Below, in pieces: positions 39,987 to 53,439 of a stretch of DNA of 64,000 bases. The notes beneath the pieces are model-generated. The model searched no databases, had not been told where the DNA came from, and saw nothing but the letters and a program-made list of their open reading frames with translations. Positions within the stretch are counted from its first letter, which is position 1; the number at the start of each line of letters is the position of its first letter. The translations under genes and the position numbers were made by a program. Origin of the DNA: Tubulanus polymorphus (lineage: Eukaryota; Nemertea; Palaeonemertea; Tubulaniformes; Tubulanidae); assembly GCF_964204645.1 (NCBI RefSeq), contig NC_134027.1, positions 3,150,485 to 3,214,484 on the forward strand. Direction: 5' to 3'.

Positions 39987-42900
39987 ATGGCTGATATTTA
40001 CCGAGTTACCAGTACGGAAGGAGTGAAATCATTGGAAAGAGATTTAAACAAAGAATTGAATGAACTAAAAAATGAAATCGAAGAAAATGAAATGGTGCAC
40101 GGTATTCCACCAAAACCGATATGGTAATTATTGTGTTGTCTGTTCTTTAGTGAGTAGTATCATTTTTGCAGGCAAACCTAAGATTTTCCTTGAATGTTAA
40201 AGATAAAAGATTTTAACCAGTTTCATTATGCATAGGCCTACCACAATATTCAAAGGAAAGGAGGCTAATTTCCAACAAACTGTGCAGTTAACTTTCTGTT
40301 TCCTAAATATTCAACTTATTTCATTATAAATGGTATTCAATCGCTAGCTGAATGATATAGGTCATCATTGAAAATTTGTGTAGTTTGAAAACAAAGGTGG
40401 TTCAGAATAAAACTGATGTTTTGATTTTTGCAGCTCGGTGCCACTACCAAAAGATGTTGACTACTTTCGTAAAGAAAGGAAGCTTATCTTGGATCGAGCT
40501 ACTCAAGTAAGATGATTGAATCGATATTAAAAATTTAGTGATTCTTTTAGAAAAGAAGTCACTCGTCGATTTTCTGAATGAATAGCTGTACATACTACAC
40601 GTAATATGTGGTGTTTATTTCAGGTGAGTGAAGCTCATCCTATCGTCATTCAAGCTGATGCAATGTTTGAAGAACTCAGTAATGCAGATAAAAAAGAGTA
40701 CACATCTGAGGGTATCCCTCTTCTACTACACCAAGTACGCGCAGAAATTAAGTTTATAACTCAATAATATGAAGTCTCACACTAAGAACAAAAATATTCT
40801 GAAATATTTCTTTGAGCTAATAATTTATATGATGTTTTCGAATGTTTTACTGCTGTATATATTTCCCCTTGTTTGTATATTACATGACTTAATCACCCTC
40901 TTGCTGAACTTAATTAGGCCTACTTGATTATTCTCTTTGTTCGGGATTGTATATAAATCTCATAATTCTATCATAACACTAGTACAGTATTTCTGGAGAT
41001 GACTATTAGGAAAGAGTGGAAATGTCGAATAGATATTATAAGCTCGAGGAAAAATTTCAGACTTTTTCATTCGGAGTTTGGCATTTTATATTTTCTTTAC
41101 GGGCAGTATTTCCTGGGTTATGAGTGATCATTTTTGGAGTAAACTATAAATTATCCCGTTTTCCTGTTTTTAGTATTTCACAGATCGTATGTATCAACTA
41201 GTCCAATGTAAGCATATGCACATGTTGAGGTGGCAGAGATTCTGTGAACACACAAGCACACTTGAAACTCTATATCCTTACTATCAAAAGCGTTTGCAGT
41301 AAGTTTCTGCTTACAAAGAAACAAAGGTTCATTTTTCTCCGATCCAGAAATTACTCGAAATTTATGGTAAATCGTTGAATTTTAGGGAGATAATGTTTGA
41401 GTATAATGATTGTATAAAGCGTTCACAGCGATTGTCATCATGTCGCGAGGCATTCTTAGGACAGAGCGATGGAGGAGCGCAGTTCGTAACTCAAGAAGAT
41501 CTACTCATTTATATGAGATGGTTCATTACACATTTGCACTCGATGAAAGTATTCAACCAAATACTCAGAGTATGTGGCATTCAATCTACTATTTAGTTTC
41601 GATCAACATAAGGCAACGTAAATTATAATACGGAATTTATATTTTATCGAACAGTTGATTCAATGGTTTCCGATGCTACGTAAAGCAGATGTATCAACTG
41701 ACGTACCTGGAATCACTGCCGAAACCGTCAGTATACCTACGCAATGAACTCCATGATCTAATTCTTTGCTCTACATACTTGGCTAAAATTGATTAATTTT
41801 CAATTTTTCAACCAAAGTCAAATTCTAACCGAGAATTCGACTCGTCAGCCAATGATATTCTTAAATTAATCGCTACATGTTTGTTTCAGACCGATGAATC
41901 TCATACACCTCAGATGGCATCCAGATATCAGGATGAGACGACCGTTATTATATCGCGTCCCAGCTCATCGGCAGCGAAATCTCGCCCGAGTTCGAGTAGT
42001 TCGGTACAACAGCCACCTTCACCAGTGCCTCTTCCGCCGCCTAGTGTTAATCCTTTACTACTAACGACGAATCCTCTACCGCCGTCGGTAACAGCGTTCG
42101 CGGCTGCAGCAACTGGTGGCGGTATCGCTGCTGATGAAAGTAATTTGTCATTGCCGCTACACGTGAACGATTTCGACAGCCTGAAGCCACATCTCGCTAT
42201 GTTTGTCAACATGTATGGAATCCAAGCGGTAAATAGTGATCGAGTTATCGATGAAAAGTTATCAGATTTGTAAGACCCCCTGACCACTACGTAGACCAGC
42301 GCAGTTGGAGAGTAATGTATACCTTTGTATGTTTATGATTTTAGGATGTTGATAGTATCAAGCATTCTGCAGATGAAATGGAACTCTTCGGTGCTGTTAA
42401 TCGAAAATTCAAACAGATATTCACACGTCAAGAAACCATGTTGTGTTTCAAAACATATGACCGTCTGGAGGTGTGTAAACAAAGAGAATAATAGTAGCGG
42501 TTCTTCACTCGTGCCCATTGGACAACAATGGATTGAAAAATGTACTTGTGCTCTCCCTATTTCAGACGGGTTTAGAGAATTGGGGAGCTGACCATTCGAC
42601 TCATTGTCTGAAACAAGATTCTAACTGGATCGATTTTGTGAAATTGAAACCTGAAAAAGATCCCGTACAAGAAAGATTCTTCGTGAAATTGAAACAAGAT
42701 AACAATATTGATGAACTACTGCGCGCTATGTCAAGATTTATACAAATACGCGATGCTGAGGTATTTGCTTTATTGCTGTCAACAACTTTCAGATCGCATT
42801 GAATTGTAGTTAATTCCCTTTTTCTTGGCATCGTATTCAGAGGGTTCAAGACGCCCTTCGAGAACATGCAGCATCAGTTAGAAACCGTCCTTACTTCAAT

Positions 42901-45900
42901 CCAGTGTCAGTGACATCTAATCGTACTCAGAATAACACCAAAGCTATTTGGAAGAAGATCTACACTAATCCAGAACTTCTTACTACGTAAGTTTAGGTTT
43001 TCACACACCTTGTTTAAGCTCTATATCTATTGAAATATCTAACGTTTTTGTATGTGCTTTTACAGGAAAGAAACGCAAGAAAACCTCATGATCCAAGAGT
43101 TCGAAGATAAAGACACGGATAATGTAAATTTAGCGAATAGATCTGTCACGTCGCGAAAGCGTCGAGATAGTTACGATTACGGCACAACTGTTCAGATTCT
43201 AGGCTTAGATGATGGCGACCAGGACAATAAAGACCCTTCCAGTTTACAAGGAGCGTATCTATCATTCCTCAATTTGCGTCATTTACGAATTCGAGATCTA
43301 CGTCGTACTGTGAGTATAATGTACACTGTATAATAAAAGTCTATTGATAGTTTATGAGTATGAGGTATTCTAATGGGATTATTTATCGTATTTAACTAGT
43401 GCCTCAGTGGTCTCAATTACTTCCGATCCCTGGAAAGAACATTGACAGTTAACGATGCAGGGTTATCTTTAGAATCTAGTCGTATGAAGAGAAGCAGGTT
43501 TGTTATATTTATTAAAATCAACTGTTTTGATACCGATTATTACTACAGTCAACTTCCTGCAACTTCGGTTAATCTGTTCCCGCCTGTTTTTGGGTAATTT
43601 CACATTTCCCCTAAATCTCTGTGTCTAATTCATACTCCATAATCCGGTTTAAGCAGGAAATTTAAACTTCTGTATACTGGTTTATGCGCTAGTTTAGGCC
43701 GGATAATAGTTACTTCGAAAAACTAGATATCTGTCACATCACTTAATCCGTTTCAAAACACTTAGTCACAAGGAAATATGGATTAACCGAAGTTGACTGA
43801 AGAAATGTTTCTTTTGATTTTTATGGACACTCATAATATTGATATATTTCAGCACACAAAATCATAGGCGTGGAAATGCATCTGAGACTGGTTCATTGGG
43901 CGGTGGTGGTGGCTTAGGATCTCATCATTATCTACACAATACTCCAAAGGATTTCAAGTTAGTTTTGGATGAATTAGTCTCGATGAATTAATCGTCTTCT
44001 TGCTTGTTTACCTGTAGTTATGATTGAAAAATTTGTAGGATGAGTGAGGTTGAATTCATGGAATTTGCTGAAATCGAGAATCATGATGATTTTTATGCTA
44101 TTGATGAAGGCAGAGTTCATGTTCAAGATCAGCGAGGCTACTATATCATGTATGATGCAGCAATCACAGATATGAAGTAAGAATTCATCTAAAGAATGGA
44201 TACAATGGATAAAAGATTTAATTTGGGGATCAATTGTCCGGGGGCAATTGCGTGATACCAATGGATCATGGTATCCTGATTGTCCTGATACCAATGGATA
44301 CATGTACTTCTGTAGCATCAGCAATTCAAGCAAAACTGAATTAGTTATAGAATATCCGGTACGCTGAGACATGGAGAAGAGATGATACGGTTAAAACCTA
44401 CTATATACAATTTAAAAGATTTAAATCAAAATCTATTTATCAAGTATTGCAATCAGAAGACAAAGCGTTTCAGACTCTTCCTCTAGATACCATCTTCATG
44501 GTGTGAATTGAATATCTTTATAGGGAGCTGGAAAATGATTTGCTATTGTTAGCAACTCATTATATCGAGAAAGATAAGGATTTGAGGACGGCATCTAGAA
44601 TCAATAGAGGTTCAGCAAGACGCGGCCAGGTACAGAATAACTTTAGAATTTAACAGATTTGAGTAACAAATTCGGATTGTTTTGTTTAAAATGTTAATTT
44701 TCTCATTAAGGCACAGGCAGGGGATTTTGATATTCCTAATTATGCTCATCAAGAGGTCGATCGATTTTCTATCCTGCTAGATCTTTGGAATAACGAGGCG
44801 ACGTACATGGAAGCCAAACGACAGGTTAATGAATACCACCTACATATTCAAACTAGTCCTCGCCCATTGCGTGGTTTCTTAACTAATTTCTGTTGTTCGA
44901 AATAATTTTCACAGCTCATCGACTGTTATGTCGAAGCGTATCATCATGTTTTCGATCGGGATGAAAAGCGATCACTCGCGCAAGTCATTACTAATCTGAT
45001 TCACAAACGACCACGATTTGATTTCAACGCCGCGTATTTCATCAGATCATACAGAATGGAGTGCATATCGTTGAGGTTACAAGCTCAACTTGTAAAATCA
45101 ATCTTTGATAAACAGGTATTTAACATTACATGATACATGTACTTGTTAACCATTGATGGTAATATAGAAAATCCCAACTAAGAATGAAAGATAAGGTCGG
45201 AAAAGTTTCCTTGAGCTTTTAGATAATTCAACATACTATATCCTAATACTAATCTGCAGTATTCCTGGACATGACTATTAGGATACAGTAGAAATTTTGA
45301 ATAAACTGCAAGTACTAACTCAAATAAACTTGGTGTGGGATTTTTTACATTACATAAACTTGTGGATCAGTATTGTGTATTCAGACATTGTATCAAATCA
45401 GACACACTTACCGTAATCATTCATACAGATTGAAGAAGAGCGTGAATATTTGGCAAAAATTGTCAAAAAGGACGACCATCAGCCTGGATTTCCATTCAAA
45501 ATAATCCAGAAGCAACCGATATCTATCAATATGAGCAGGTAAGCTGTGATTTATCAGTTGAATCTATTAATTACTTTGCACGGTATTTTGAGAATTATTT
45601 AGTTTTAAGTTCTGCTGTTAATTGTTGTTTTGAATGTTCGCGTTGTGTTTCAGTAATGAGGAAGACAGTTTACCCAGGTTAGACAACGTATCACACGACA
45701 AACACTAACTTCACATCGATTTTATTGTATTTGAATCGCATTTTGTCATGAATTTTAATTCCCTGTATCTATAATATGACTAAACTTCACACAGTCGACT
45801 ACTATTACCTGGACACATTCAAAACGATGATTTTGTGTAGTTTGAAGTCATATTGAATTCGCATCCCTTCCCTTCGCTTGCTGTGTCAACATCCAAATAC

Positions 45901-48900
45901 AGGATCGCTGAATTGTGCATTTTGCTCTTCTTCAACAGCATTTTAAACGCATTTGATCCATTATATTTTTTCATCGATATGATATACACGTATCTTTTTT
46001 CATATATTTGTTTTTGTGCCTTGTCAGAAAATATGTAACAGAATGTTTTTATTGCACACCATAAAATTAACATTTTGTATCGATCACGGAGAATGTTGTA
46101 TGGTTGCACAATAGCATGTTTTTTCTCTTCACTTACCTGTTTCTTATTTCGTACAGGCCTGCATTACGCAATGTATTTATGCTAGAGTTCCACCCATCAC
46201 TAGCTATAGCTAGCCGAATTCCTGAAGCCCTTGATCATGCTTACTGGGTAAGGGTCTCTTTTGAAAGTTAATGATATGTAACGCAGTATCAGCAAAAAGA
46301 AAGCCATAATATTTCATCCAAGTTGAACATTGCACAATGGTTTCATCATAAATTTCTAGGAGCTTCATCATATGTTGAAACCAGAATCCATATTAGAAGA
46401 GGTCGCACTACAGAAGAGTATGTTAGAGTTATTGGTTGAAGATGTTGAGAAAATGGAACCACTCGGTTATTCATATTCAAACAATACGCAGAAGGATGTA
46501 AGTAAATTCCCACCTAACCTTGACAAAAACATGTGCAGATATTATTTGTATTAAATGTGTTTACAGCGTTTGTATTAAATATATTTACAGCTATTCGCAG
46601 ATGTATTTGTTGAGGATCCAAACATCATGACTGATATCGTAAAAGAACTGATATTTGAAAATGAACAAAGTGGAAAGCAGCGTTCTCAGAAAGTGAAACA
46701 TTTGGATATGATTGGTGTTTATGGAAATGTACTGGAGGTTAGTAGTATCATTGTTCCAGCAAGAATACACATCATACACCTTATGCACAACATCTGTAAA
46801 TCATTTGAAAATACTTTTTAGATGGCTACTAGACGTCATCGTTTGATGGATGCAGCTTGGGAAGCAGAAATCCTTTCAAAGGTAAGACTCAGGGAATTAT
46901 TAGCATTTTGTTTTTACATCGTATCATGTCCACTGTATTAACTCTTTTTACATCTGACTTTCCGACTCACTGTTTCAGATCTATAAGAAACAAGCTATAG
47001 ATTTAGGTTTTGAAGAATGTCATCTGTTTTTGCGATTTGTCCAGTTCGAATTTGCCAACTTCAAAGAGAAAATTTCTAAACCTCCAATGTTCATCACGTC
47101 TATACTTGACGATGATTCAATGGTTGACAGGTTTGTCTCACTAGATTGAATGAGCAGTTTTGGAATAACTATCCAGGCACGCCCTCTAACTATGCATCTC
47201 TATTCCATGTTATTACAGGTACAGCCCATCAAATTTGTATCTGGGAATTCAAGAACTTGATGAAACACATGTTGGAAAATTCAGTTTTCGGAGTCATGAA
47301 GGCTTGATGAAGGTGTACACTTAATTCACATTGATGCCTTATGTTCAATCATGAACTTTAGGTAATTTTCTGTGTGTGTCTAATTTATTTGTAGATTTTG
47401 AAAGGTCAGGGCTTAGAGAGTTTAGCAGTTGTATTGATGTGTCAGATAGTCCATAAGAATTGTCTAATATCAGCAGTACAGCAAGTGCATGGATGTCAAC
47501 CGGTTCGACCGACTGTAATTGACACTAAAGGAGGGTAAGTTCAACAAAATCTATCATCTATGAATAATGGCATGTGTTCTATACACATTTCACATCAAAC
47601 TGAAACTTTGCTATTTAATATAGGAGCGGCCGAGTGACTCCAACTGAGACAAAAAGTGAGAAGAGTTCAATGACTGCGATGACTGGTATATCAAGTAACA
47701 CTGGAGCCACCCAGCTTCTGTCTACCAAAAGTGGTGGCGGTTCAGGGCATAATTCTGGCCAGATCCCACAGTCATTTGTCTCATTGCAATTGGAAAAGGT
47801 CCGTGAAATATTGATACTTATATTACCTCATTCATTCGTAAAATTTCTTCGTTTTTTATACAATGTCTACACATTCTAATCCATGTTATTTAGCAACCAA
47901 GCCACGATTATATGTTGAATGAATTCGTGAACAAGAAATCTTCCATGTCAACTATCCTTAAGAATCCTGAAGAAATGGAGAAAATAAAAAGGTTTGTGGA
48001 TATTTTCAGGATGAAGCATGTGTCATACTGATTCATCATGCTGAAGGATAAAGCATTCTTATTTATGTATTATAGAAAACTGATAGCTGAATACTGCCAT
48101 AAACTTCATCATCGATTCACTCAATTTTCATTACGGAGTCAATTGATCGCTATATACAACAGTATACATAGTTTATTAGAGCAGTTTCCTGACTTGCGGT
48201 GAGTACTTGGACCCTTTACCTATGTACCGTAGTCTAGATAGCACTTGGTGAAACACTGGTCCATCACGATAGGTAAAACACAATATCTGTGTTGACGCGA
48301 TGAGGAGAGAATCCCACAATGATAATAAAAAGTCCGAAAATGAAACTTCGAGATAGTAGTTTATTTCAACGTTTCGACTATATCCTAATAGTCATCTTCA
48401 GGATGATTGTTGTTTATAATCACCCCTTAGTTTGCTTCCCTTTAATCTATTTTAGCGTGTAACTGTTTCTACGTTAATTTTCCTTTAGTTTGTATCATCT
48501 CTGATTACTTGAATTAGTCTCTTTGTCCCTGGATTGTATATATATCTCATAATTTCTGTAGTATCTCATTATTCCTGAAGATGACTATTAGGATATAGTC
48601 GAAACGTTGAAATAAACTACTATCTCGAAGTTTCATTTTCGGACTTTTTATTATCATTGTGGGATTCTCTCCTCACTCTGGTCCATGTTGTCGCTTTTCT
48701 TTTCTGAGTATGGAATTTTCTATATAACGCACTACAGAACTGTTAATTCTCAGATCTTTGATTGGTTCTGTGTTTTATGATGATATAGGGACACCTATTT
48801 CATGATTGGTGAACCAAATGAAAAGAAATCGGACATAGACTCACTGGAAGGACTTGTACCTGATGCGAGGTATTTTACATTTCTCTCATCGTTTGGAAAC

Positions 48901-51900
48901 CTGTACATTCATCATCGGCATGTTCACAATACAATTGAATGATTGCTGCCACTTTACTTGTAGATCATTGAAGAAGAGGCCGAGAAGGTTGCTGTCTCAA
49001 GATGGACGTCATTTCCTCAATATTTGGTTTATTCCGCATTGCACTGAAATTCTATATATGTTTAAAAACCTAGAGGACGATCAGTGTAATAAGATATTAC
49101 GTTATGCAGTCACCGCTGCATCTGTGGTGCACGATGTCACAGCATATCTGTGTTCACATGCCAAACTAGGAAGTGCTGCTGCCCGCCGTGGCAAACAACC
49201 AACATCTGCAGAATGGGGTGGAGTTGAGGGTGTTGGTATGTAATAGACTTCTCGTACCATAATCAATTAAGTCTCAATTCAATAAATACCGCAACCATTT
49301 TATGTATCCTAGGGGCTGAACTGCGTGAAATACAAACTCAAATCAACAATCTTCCTGACCCAACTAGTTTAGAGCAAGTGGTTGAGTTTCTTGTATTACG
49401 TAGGAACATCATGTTTTTGGAATATGATGTTGCTGTACGAATCACAATGAGGAATACATTCTTAGCTATGGGCAACATACCAGCGTATAAGGTGTGTGAA
49501 GCAAATATATATAGCCTTATGATTTAGAATCTATTATCTTCAGTTAATCTTATTAATCAATGATTATGATTCAACATGAATATTAATTACATTCATTCAT
49601 TTTCACAGGCTATAACAGACAACATGATCATTGGACTTCCTCCAATCAGTAACACCTTACATCCTAGTTTATTCGCCACATATCTCAATGTACCTGAGCC
49701 TTTGGAGGCAACAGATTTCCGTGCTAAAGAACTTTTTCCATGGCGAACATTTATTGGACAGTAAGAAAGATTCAGCTTTCTTGAGACTCTTCGGTATTAT
49801 TCATGTTTTGTGTATTGTATCAACAAAATGTATAATTTTCTATTTCAAGGAACACTGCTTTTCCGGTGTCATTTTGGCAATGGCATAGAATTGAACAGTT
49901 TATGCATATATGCATGGCTGGTCTTAAAGATGTTGATAAGTATGTGTATTTTCCTAGTATTCTATAACGTTTTTGTCTAAGGACATAATTATAATTTCAT
50001 AACCTTGATTTCAGGCAAATAGCGCATGGAGAAATTCTCGGTGTATCATTGTTACTAGAAGATGTATTGAATTCCGGAACACCTGACTCATCAGGACTGT
50101 TAGCCGATAGTGATGATGAGAATGCAGATAGTTCATTACGAATGGTTGGACACGCTGGAAGTCGTATGAGTTTAGCTAGTAGTTACAGTCGCAGATCGAG
50201 CAGCTTGTATAGCCTCAAATCAGGTGCTTGATAATCTTTAGATGATGTTTATCAATTATTTCATTGAATATCGTAATAACTTTTAGAATCGTATTTGTAG
50301 TTGGTACTAAGAAGGCATTATCTCGAATGCAAGATCCAGCAGAGTCATACCGACTGCTCAGACAGTTTCTGCTTCTTTGGAAACGTTTAGAAGTTTTCAA
50401 GTTAGATTGGGGTTTACGCAAGCTTTCTCTACAACGCATAGATACTGTCAATTCATACAAGGAATTTTGGTGAGAATCCTACAGTGCACAATGTAGACTT
50501 TCAATTGTAAACATCATGTTACTGATGAAATCTCATTTCTACCTTGTAGCATCATATACAAGCAAGAGAAACTGCTGCCATCTCTTCGTAGTATTGCAGC
50601 TCGTCATGGCCATCCTGATTTCTACGATGGTCTTGCGTCTGATAACGAACAGTTAATCATGCCACCAAATTCGACAGACTTCGAAATCAAATCTAAACAG
50701 GTATGATTTCCCCCAGTGATATTTACAATTGAAAATAGGGCGTGACTGATATTGTAGCATCTGTGTTATGTTTGTAGCTCGTCAGGTTATGTGAAAGTCT
50801 AGAATCTCACATGATTATGGAGGTGCGCAAAAAACTTGCAAAAGAACTGAACTTGGTGCTAGCCGAACGTGTTCGTGAGGAAGGTACTCTACCAACTGAT
50901 TTATGGAAAAAGCCGGTATGTAATCAAAATGTTCATGTGGAATTCCATTCCGTATCATCCTTTTCTTATCTCACTGTATTCATCCTCAGGCAATGAAGGA
51001 AAGTTTTACAATGAACAAGCCACATATTTCGGAGGCGTTTGCGGCAAAGCTTTACTCAGATTTCCAGGAGACAGAAACTGAAGTCACGTTCAACAAGAAG
51101 CACTTGAACTCATGTTTATTGCAGCTGGGTATTGATGTAATGGAGCGAGAACGACACAATTATGAAAAGTATATGATATATTGTTTACAGTCTGTTCGCA
51201 ATTTTCATTAAAGATGCATTTGATTTACTGGTATTGGTATTCACGTATTATCATCTATTCTTAAAGCTATACGATGTATTATGAAAATGTACTGCGAGTT
51301 CATCATCAACTACTGTATCAGAAAGAACAAGAGATAAAACAACTTAAAGACCAGCTGAAGAACACTAAGAATGACACAATGGTTGATGTACAGTGCCAGT
51401 TGGCTGATCAAAGTCAAGGCTTGTTACTCGGTAAATGTATTTCTGAGGCGCTATAAAAATCATGTTATTGACTGTTAACCACGTGGTGTACTCTTGTTCT
51501 ATAGAAATCACTGCTCTTCGTGCGAAGATAGCCGAAATGCGAGAAATAAGTCTGACTCAAGAGCGGGACATCCGTCAACGTGTAAAAGACGAATACGATG
51601 ACTTGATTCGTAATCTTTTCTCTTCAGCTTTTGAATTGAAAACTAAATTCGATGAGTTTAGGTGAAGGAAAACTCCAAACATTTCCAATCTTAATGTGCT
51701 AGCTGCATTGCGTAATAACGTCTCTTGTCTAAACGTGCATTTCAGGCATGAACTACATGATGATGTTTATGAAAAGATTGGTGAAGCTCGAAGAGAAGCA
51801 ATTGAGAGTATGACGAAACTGAAACAGAAATCTGGTGGAACAGCTGGACGTAAGTTTCATGTTTATTCCTGTAGTCTTATATAAATCTGCGCAATTCACA

Positions 51901-53439
51901 TTTATGTAGACGATGAATGTGTGTAATGTATTATTCTAGACGATGAGATGTCGGAAAAACATATTCAAATGTCGGCTAAAATCCGTGATTTTGAGCATGA
52001 GAACTTCAACATGACAAAACTGATGTTGAAGTCACGAGCCATGTCTAATTGGAGGCATAATTATACCACAGAAAACTTTCTCAAACAGGTGAAAGATTAC
52101 ATTTTTTCATGACCCTTCCTCGTGAATTAAACTTGGATTTTATTTTCATTTACTTATCATTAAGAGTCTTCTTATTCTTTGTTGAATCTAGATCGCTGAA
52201 ATTCGCAAGGAGGCAGACTTGAGTAAGAAGGAATACTTGGAAATAAAAATGTTAGCAGAAGAGGAAGTCATACTTCTGAGACAGCAACAGGTAGCGCTGA
52301 GAAATTATCTTCGAGATATAGAAAAAGAGTGCGTGGATGTTAAAAAACAACTGGAAAAAGAGGTTAGAGCTAAATACTGATATTGTATAACAAAATAATT
52401 GTATTTGGAATCATTTTAACGTGGAAATTTCTGTGTTTCAGCTGAAAGCCAAAAAGGAGAAGACTCATGCTGTCCAACAGAAATTACGCAGTCAAAAACA
52501 ACTGGAGATGGCTAAACAAGCAAACGCTGAACAATTGGTATGAATCGATTATATCTTAAATTGTTTTAGATGTAGAATTATTTGAATAATGATTTAATGA
52601 TTTATCGTTTTTAACTGAAGCTCGAGGAACTGGAGGAGAAAGAATTACGACTGAAAGCATTGACAGAAGAGCAAGAGAAACAAGTTCGATTGAAACAGAT
52701 TGCAGAAGACAAAGCAAGAAAAGATGTGTCACAAGTTCGAAAGCAACTCACTCATGAAAGAAACCTGAAGCTCAATGCTTTTCACAGAGTGGATGAACTG
52801 CAGAGCCAAGTAAGTTGTTTCATTAATTGATAAAAGATCTTATCAAAATGTTATTATGTACCTTTTGCAGTTGAGATCGAATGAACTCTTTTTTGTTATT
52901 CTTGTATTAACCAGATTTATGATGGTGAAATTCGACCTCAGACTTCGACATCACTGATCACTGGTATGTTCATCTCACTAAAATCTACCGGGTATTTCAC
53001 TGAATGAAAATGCTCTTTACATCTAGAATATCTATTGTATTTGGTAGTTTCGAGACCCAGAACCAGTGAACCGAGAAGCGCATCTGTTAGACGAGCGACA
53101 AGTGCAACAGTGCGATCATCAGTTACTACTGGTACAGGAGTGTGGCCTCCACCAGTTTCGTGGCCAGCTAATCGATCAGTTACTCCAGCACCTGAAGGTC
53201 ATAACAAGATAGTTCAGTTAGAATTGTACAGGAAATTCCAAAGGCCAAAAACGGTACGTGTACACGCACATGTATTACAAGTGAATATCACTGTTATATT
53301 TGTAAGATATGTGGATTGAAATTGTTGTATTTTCGAAATATAGGTCGGTGGCCGTTTGAGAAGTCAAATTGCAGAACAGTTACTTTCTGATTTGGATCCC
53401 GATCCGCATCATCAACTCGTTAGTGTACAACCGATCTGA
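39987..53439 (+). CDS. CCDC162: CCDC162-like large coiled-coil protein (with C6orf183/DUF4549-type N-terminus)
   Basis: 49 coding exons keep phase throughout, giving 2288 residues: 39987-40123, 40434-40506, 40624-40734, 41174-41298, 41386-41569, 41655-41726, 41890-42228, 42345-42470, 42566-42760, 42841-42986, 43066-43309, 43400-43497, 43853-43957, 44039-44176, 44524-44629, 44711-44824, 44915-45115, 45429-45538, 45654-45677, 46157-46247, 46360-46497, 46591-46737, 46822-46881, 46979-47130, 47219-47312, 47395-47534, 47624-47798, 47894-47991, 48076-48198, 48789-48869, 48964-49235, 49313-49491, 49609-49760, 49850-49939, 50015-50223, 50301-50469, 50550-50700, 50778-50915, 50990-51168, 51267-51430, 51505-51661, 51746-51849, 51940-52088, 52192-52362, 52442-52537, 52621-52809, 52915-52963, 53048-53253, 53344-53439. 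The N-terminus (ICSVPLPKDVDYFRKERKLI) looks like the uncharacterised DUF4549 family. A Ser/Pro linker lies around residues 245-315. The long middle part is helical. Residues from about 1835 are strongly coiled-coil, and the tail is basic and Ser-rich. There is no enzyme motif. Function is unknown; the family name is recalled rather than searched. Confidence 0.82.
40768..41075. repeat. Diverged copy of a palindromic interspersed repeat
   Basis: Located in a CCDC162 intron. It shares the GATGACTATTAGGA core and flanking order with the perfect palindrome at 48301-48675 but is heavily mutated. Confidence 0.5.
43546..43799. mobile_element. pogo/Tigger-like MITE in a CCDC162 intron
   Basis: The left end is CAGTCAACTTCCTGCAACTT. 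The right end on the other strand is CAGTCAACTTCGGTTAATCC. The left flank ends in TA. It is about 254 bp and non-coding. Confidence 0.6.
45165..45345. repeat. Diverged copy of the palindromic repeat family
   Basis: Arms related to the 48.3 kb element, containing ATCCCA...GGTCGG and ATTCCTGGACATGACTATTA. It lies in a CCDC162 intron. Confidence 0.55.
48301..48675. mobile_element. Palindromic element with perfect 103-bp inverted arms
   Basis: Arms 48301-48403 and 48573-48675 are exact reverse complements, separated by 169 bp. It lies in a CCDC162 intron (48199-48788). It has no open frame of note. The direct repeat CTGGTCCAT near 48256 and 48677 may mark a target duplication if the element extends further left. 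It is the best-preserved member of a family also seen at 40.8, 45.2 and 57.9 kb. Confidence 0.85.
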
